A stretch of 64,000 bases of DNA from contig JAOSKK010000023.1 in assembly GCA_027493615.1 (NCBI GenBank), positions 806,001 to 870,000 of the forward strand, written 5' to 3'. A program made the translations under genes and the position numbers. Source of the stretch: Verrucomicrobiota bacterium (GTDB lineage Bacteria; Verrucomicrobiota; Verrucomicrobiia; Limisphaerales; J093). Numbering within the stretch: position 1 is the stretch's first letter; every line of letters starts with the position of its first letter. This document shows positions 61,484 through 64,000 of the stretch, in pieces. Below the pieces are notes generated by a model that searched no databases, was not told the DNA's origin, and worked only from the letters and a program-made list of their open reading frames with translations.

Positions 61484-63230
61484 TCAGGTCAGGCGGGTGA
61501 CGCGCCAGAGTTCTTCGAGGGTCGTAAGGCCCTGGGCGACCTTCAGCATGCCGTCTTCGAACATGGTCCGCATGCCACCTTCCTTGCCCAGGCGCAAGTA
61601 CTCGGAGGCCGGCGCCCGATGGATGATGGGATCGTGCAGACGCTCGTCGATCAGCAGCAGTTCATGAATGCCTTGCCGGCCCTTGGTGCCGGTCTGATGG
61701 CAGAAAGGACACCCGACCCCATGCCAGAGCTGACTGGGCTTTTCGGGCAGATCGATGTCCAGGGTGCGCAGGACTTCCTCAGGATGTTTGACCGGTTGCC
61801 GGCAGCGCGGGCACAGGGTGCGGACCAACCGTTGGGCCATGACTGCGATGAGGCTGGCGGGCAACAGGAAGGGCTCGACCCCCATGTCGAGGAGCCGGGG
61901 AATGGCACCCGGGGCGTCGTTCGTGTGAAGGGTGGAGAGGACCAGATGCCCGGTGAGCGCGGCGCGCACCATCAACTGGGCCGTCTCGGTATCGCGCGTC
62001 TCACCCACCAGGATGATGTCGGGATCCTGCCGCAGCAGGGCCCGCAGGCCCGCGCTGAAGGTCAGCCCGCGTTCCTCCTTGATCTGTGTCTGCCGCACCA
62101 GCGGCATCACATACTCGATGGGGTCTTCCAGGGTGAACGTGCTGACGTCCATCGTGCTGATCTCCTTCAGCGCCGCGTACAGGGTGGTGCTCTTGCCGCT
62201 CCCGGTCGGGCCGGTGACGAGCACAACGCCGTAAGGCCGGTTGATCGCCTCCCGGAACTGCTCAAGGGTGTCGGAGGCGAAACCGAGCGCCGGCAGGGTG
62301 AGGATCTGCGCTTCCGGATCGAGGATGCGCGCGACGATGTTCTCGCCGAAGCGGGTGGGCAGGCTCGAGACCCGAAGGCTGATGGGCCGGTCAGCCACCA
62401 GGACATTGGCGCGTCCGTCCTGCGGGGGCGCCGGTCTCGGCGAGGTCCAAGTCGGCCAGGATCTTCATCCGAGAGATCACGGCCGAGCGCATGGCCTTCG
62501 GGATCAGCACATCCTGCTGCAGCACGCCGTCGATGCGCTTGCGGATGCGCAGCATGTGTTCCTCAGGCTCGAAGTGGATGTCGCTGGCGCCGCTGTTGAC
62601 CGCGCTGCTGATGATCTGGCTGACGAGGCGGATGATGGGGGCGCCCTTTTCCTGGTTGCCGCGGCGGCTGAGAACTTCCTCGAGGGGGAGGGCGGGTTCC
62701 TGGCTCTTTTGCTCGAGGGCCTCATCGATGGTCGCGCCCATCGTTTCGGCGGTGCGGTAGTTGGCCTCGAGACACTGCCGGATGTCGCGTTCGGGCGCGG
62801 CGAGCACATCGATCCGCAGCCCCGTGGCACGCTGCAACGTGTCGATGGCCGTGAGGTTGAGCGGATCGGCGAGAGCCACGGTGAGGACGCCATTCTCGCG
62901 CGACACAGGGACGGTCGTGACCTGCCGGGCCAGTTCGCAGGGGACGAGCGTCAGCAGCGGGGGCGGGATCTGAAAGCCCTTGAGGCTGATGCTGCGGGTG
63001 TCAGCCTGCTGACCGAGGAATTCCGACAGGAGCTCCGGGGCGATGAAGTGGAAATCGACCAGGATCTTGGTGAGCGGTTCGCCGCGGCGACGCTGCTCGT
63101 GCACGGCCAGGTGGAGCTCGTCGGCGGTGAGATGACCCGCCTGGACGAGCCGCTCGCCGAGCGAGCCCAGGCCGTCAACGGCCCGCCCGTTGGCGCTGCT
63201 CAACACCGCCGTGTCGCTCTCACTTGGCAT
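61484..63230 (-). CDS. gspE: Type II secretion/type IV pilus assembly ATPase GspE/PilB (one frameshift)
   Basis: About 582 residues. An N-terminal MshEN-type domain (LGERLVQAGHLTADELHLAV ... PLNLTAIDTLQRATGLRIDV), then the ATPase: SAVNSGASDIHFEPEEHMLR, Walker A GPTGSGKSTT, the Asp box TFTLEDPIEY, Walker B DPDIILVGETRDTETA (Thr where Ile is usual) and the His box LSTLHTNDAPGA. A four-cysteine zinc site (CPRCRQ and CPFCHQTGTKGRQG) is typical of the family. The frame breaks near 62425 in a C-rich stretch before NVLVADRPISLRVSSLP. Start ATG 63230 overlaps the upstream response-regulator stop. Confidence 0.92.
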
Positions 63231-64000
63231 GGTCGAACGAGGAGCGACCCGTCGGGTGCGGGCGCAGCAGACGATTGAGTGCTCCTTGCATCTGACTGCA
63301 GGTGTACGGCTTCGAGAGGAACTCGATGCCATTTGTGTCCTCAAACTCGGAGGCAAAACTCTCGGCCGCGAAGCCGGTGGTCAGCAGCACTTTCAAGTCG
63401 GATCGCTCCGCCCGTAGTTGCTTGGCGAACTGGAGTCCGTCCACTTGGCCGGGAATCACAAGGTCGGTAACGAGCAACTGGACGGCGTCGCGGTGGATCT
63501 TCCAGAGGCGGAGGGCCTCGACACTGTCGCCCGCCTCGAAGATTTCACAACCACTGCCTTCGAGCACCAGACGCGTGACTTGGCGGACCGCAACGTCATC
63601 CTCCACCAGCAGGACAACCGTCGCGCCGTTCGAGGGTTTCTCGTCCGCCACGCCCGCTGCGGGCTCCGGCTTGGCTGTGAGGGTCGTCGAGCCGGGACGC
63701 TGGCCGTTCGACGAGGTCCGGGTGGCGGCCGAGGGGACGTCCGCGGACGCATGGCAGGTGGGCCGTGTCGTCCCGGTCCCGACCCGTTCCGCGAGCTCTG
63801 CGGTCCGCGGTTCGTTCACGGGAACCGCGCCGGCCCCGCGGCGGGCAGCGAGAATCCGTGCCCATTGACGCGCCTGCAGCGGATCGATGGGGCGTTGCAG
63901 AATGGCGGTGCGATCGGGGTGATCGCGCGTGCCCACTTCCTCGGCCCACACGCTGCCGGCTTCGCTCACGCAGAAGACCACTGGCAGTTCGGGATCGACG
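63220..64000 (-). CDS. Response-regulator protein, C-terminal part (runs off the window)
   Basis: At least 259 residues; the gene continues past the right edge. The C-terminal receiver domain is complete (VLLVEDDVAVRQVTRLVLEG, phospho-Asp in LLVTDLVIPGQVDG, Thr in LKVLLTTGFAAES, Lys in FLSKPYTC). Before it, DPELPVVFCVSEAG and ILQRPIDPLQARQWARIL look like the end of another, degenerate receiver or similar domain, joined by a linker rich in Ala, Thr and Pro. It overlaps gspE by 11 bases, so it likely sets the activity or expression of the secretion operon. The missing N-terminus may hold a kinase. Confidence 0.85.
   Translation of the reverse strand, partial: VDPELPVVFCVSEAGSVWAEEVGTRDHPDRTAILQRPIDPLQARQWARILAARRGAGAVPVNEPRTAELAERVGTGTTRPTCHASADVPSAATRTSSNGQRPGSTTLTAKPEPAAGVADEKPSNGATVVLLVEDDVAVRQVTRLVLEGSGCEIFEAGDSVEALRLWKIHRDAVQLLVTDLVIPGQVDGLQFAKQLRAERSDLKVLLTTGFAAESFASEFEDTNGIEFLSKPYTCSQMQGALNRLLRPHPTGRSSFDHAK

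Noticed and set aside
1-64000. tRNA, rRNA, riboswitch or replication origin
   Set aside because: I noticed no sequence with the expected conserved arms or boxes. A covariance-model scan would be decisive, and I could not run one.

Overview
The window is GC-rich chromosomal DNA that looks like Verrucomicrobiota. The markers are a DUF1552 secreted protein, a PEP-CTERM protein, large pseudopilins with a GFTLIE leader (one with the SFADGHVE tail motif), an ECF sigma factor with a membrane tail, a delta-60 repeat protein, a YdjY-domain protein, secreted squalene-cyclase-like toroids and a giant RHS protein. Three families of long inverted repeats sit between the genes. Many genes are broken by +1 or -1 shifts. 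Where I could reconstruct the lost frame, six shifts lie exactly in a G (or C) run that is one base too short, so most look like sequence error rather than true pseudogenes. Coordinates for such genes run from first start to last stop across the shifts.

1-11 kb: DUF1552 protein; pseudopilin; a sigma factor overlapping a secreted InlB-like protein; PEP-CTERM protein; a YjhG/YagF-type sugar-acid dehydratase; a delta-60 repeat protein. 11-17.5 kb: a Cys-rich unknown, a class II aldolase, the ATPase and permease of a ribose-type sugar ABC importer separated by a 224-bp tract of 7-bp units, and a TerY-like VWA protein. With the dehydratase these suggest uptake and breakdown of sugars or sugar acids. 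17.7-19.6 kb: a group II intron with its maturase.

19.6-34.3 kb: a GspF-like protein, then a TonB uptake locus on the minus strand, transcribed right to left: DUF3450, ExbB with a long periplasmic domain, ExbB, ExbD, TonB, TPR protein, TonB-dependent receptor and a secreted beta-helix-like protein. Between the last two lies a plus-strand accessory island at 22.5-25.3 kb: a HEAT-repeat protein killed by two in-frame stop codons, an intact N4-cytosine-type DNA methyltransferase, and the remains of a toxin-antitoxin pair whose antitoxin is cut exactly at the receptor stop codon.

34.5-53 kb: a 189-bp MITE-like element with perfect 27-bp ends supplies the stop codon of a 13.7-kb gene for a secreted protein of about 4,600 residues (beta-propeller, PKD/Ig domains, alpha/alpha toroid, CARDB, RHS shell). 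Upstream of it in the same direction are a secreted protein, an outer-membrane beta-barrel, a stand-alone toroid and a YdjY protein; together they look like a cell-surface export locus. 53.5-64 kb: two overlapping sensor kinase genes on the plus strand, then on the minus strand a type II secretion/type IV pilus-like operon (response regulator, GspE, GspF, two paralogous large pseudopilins).
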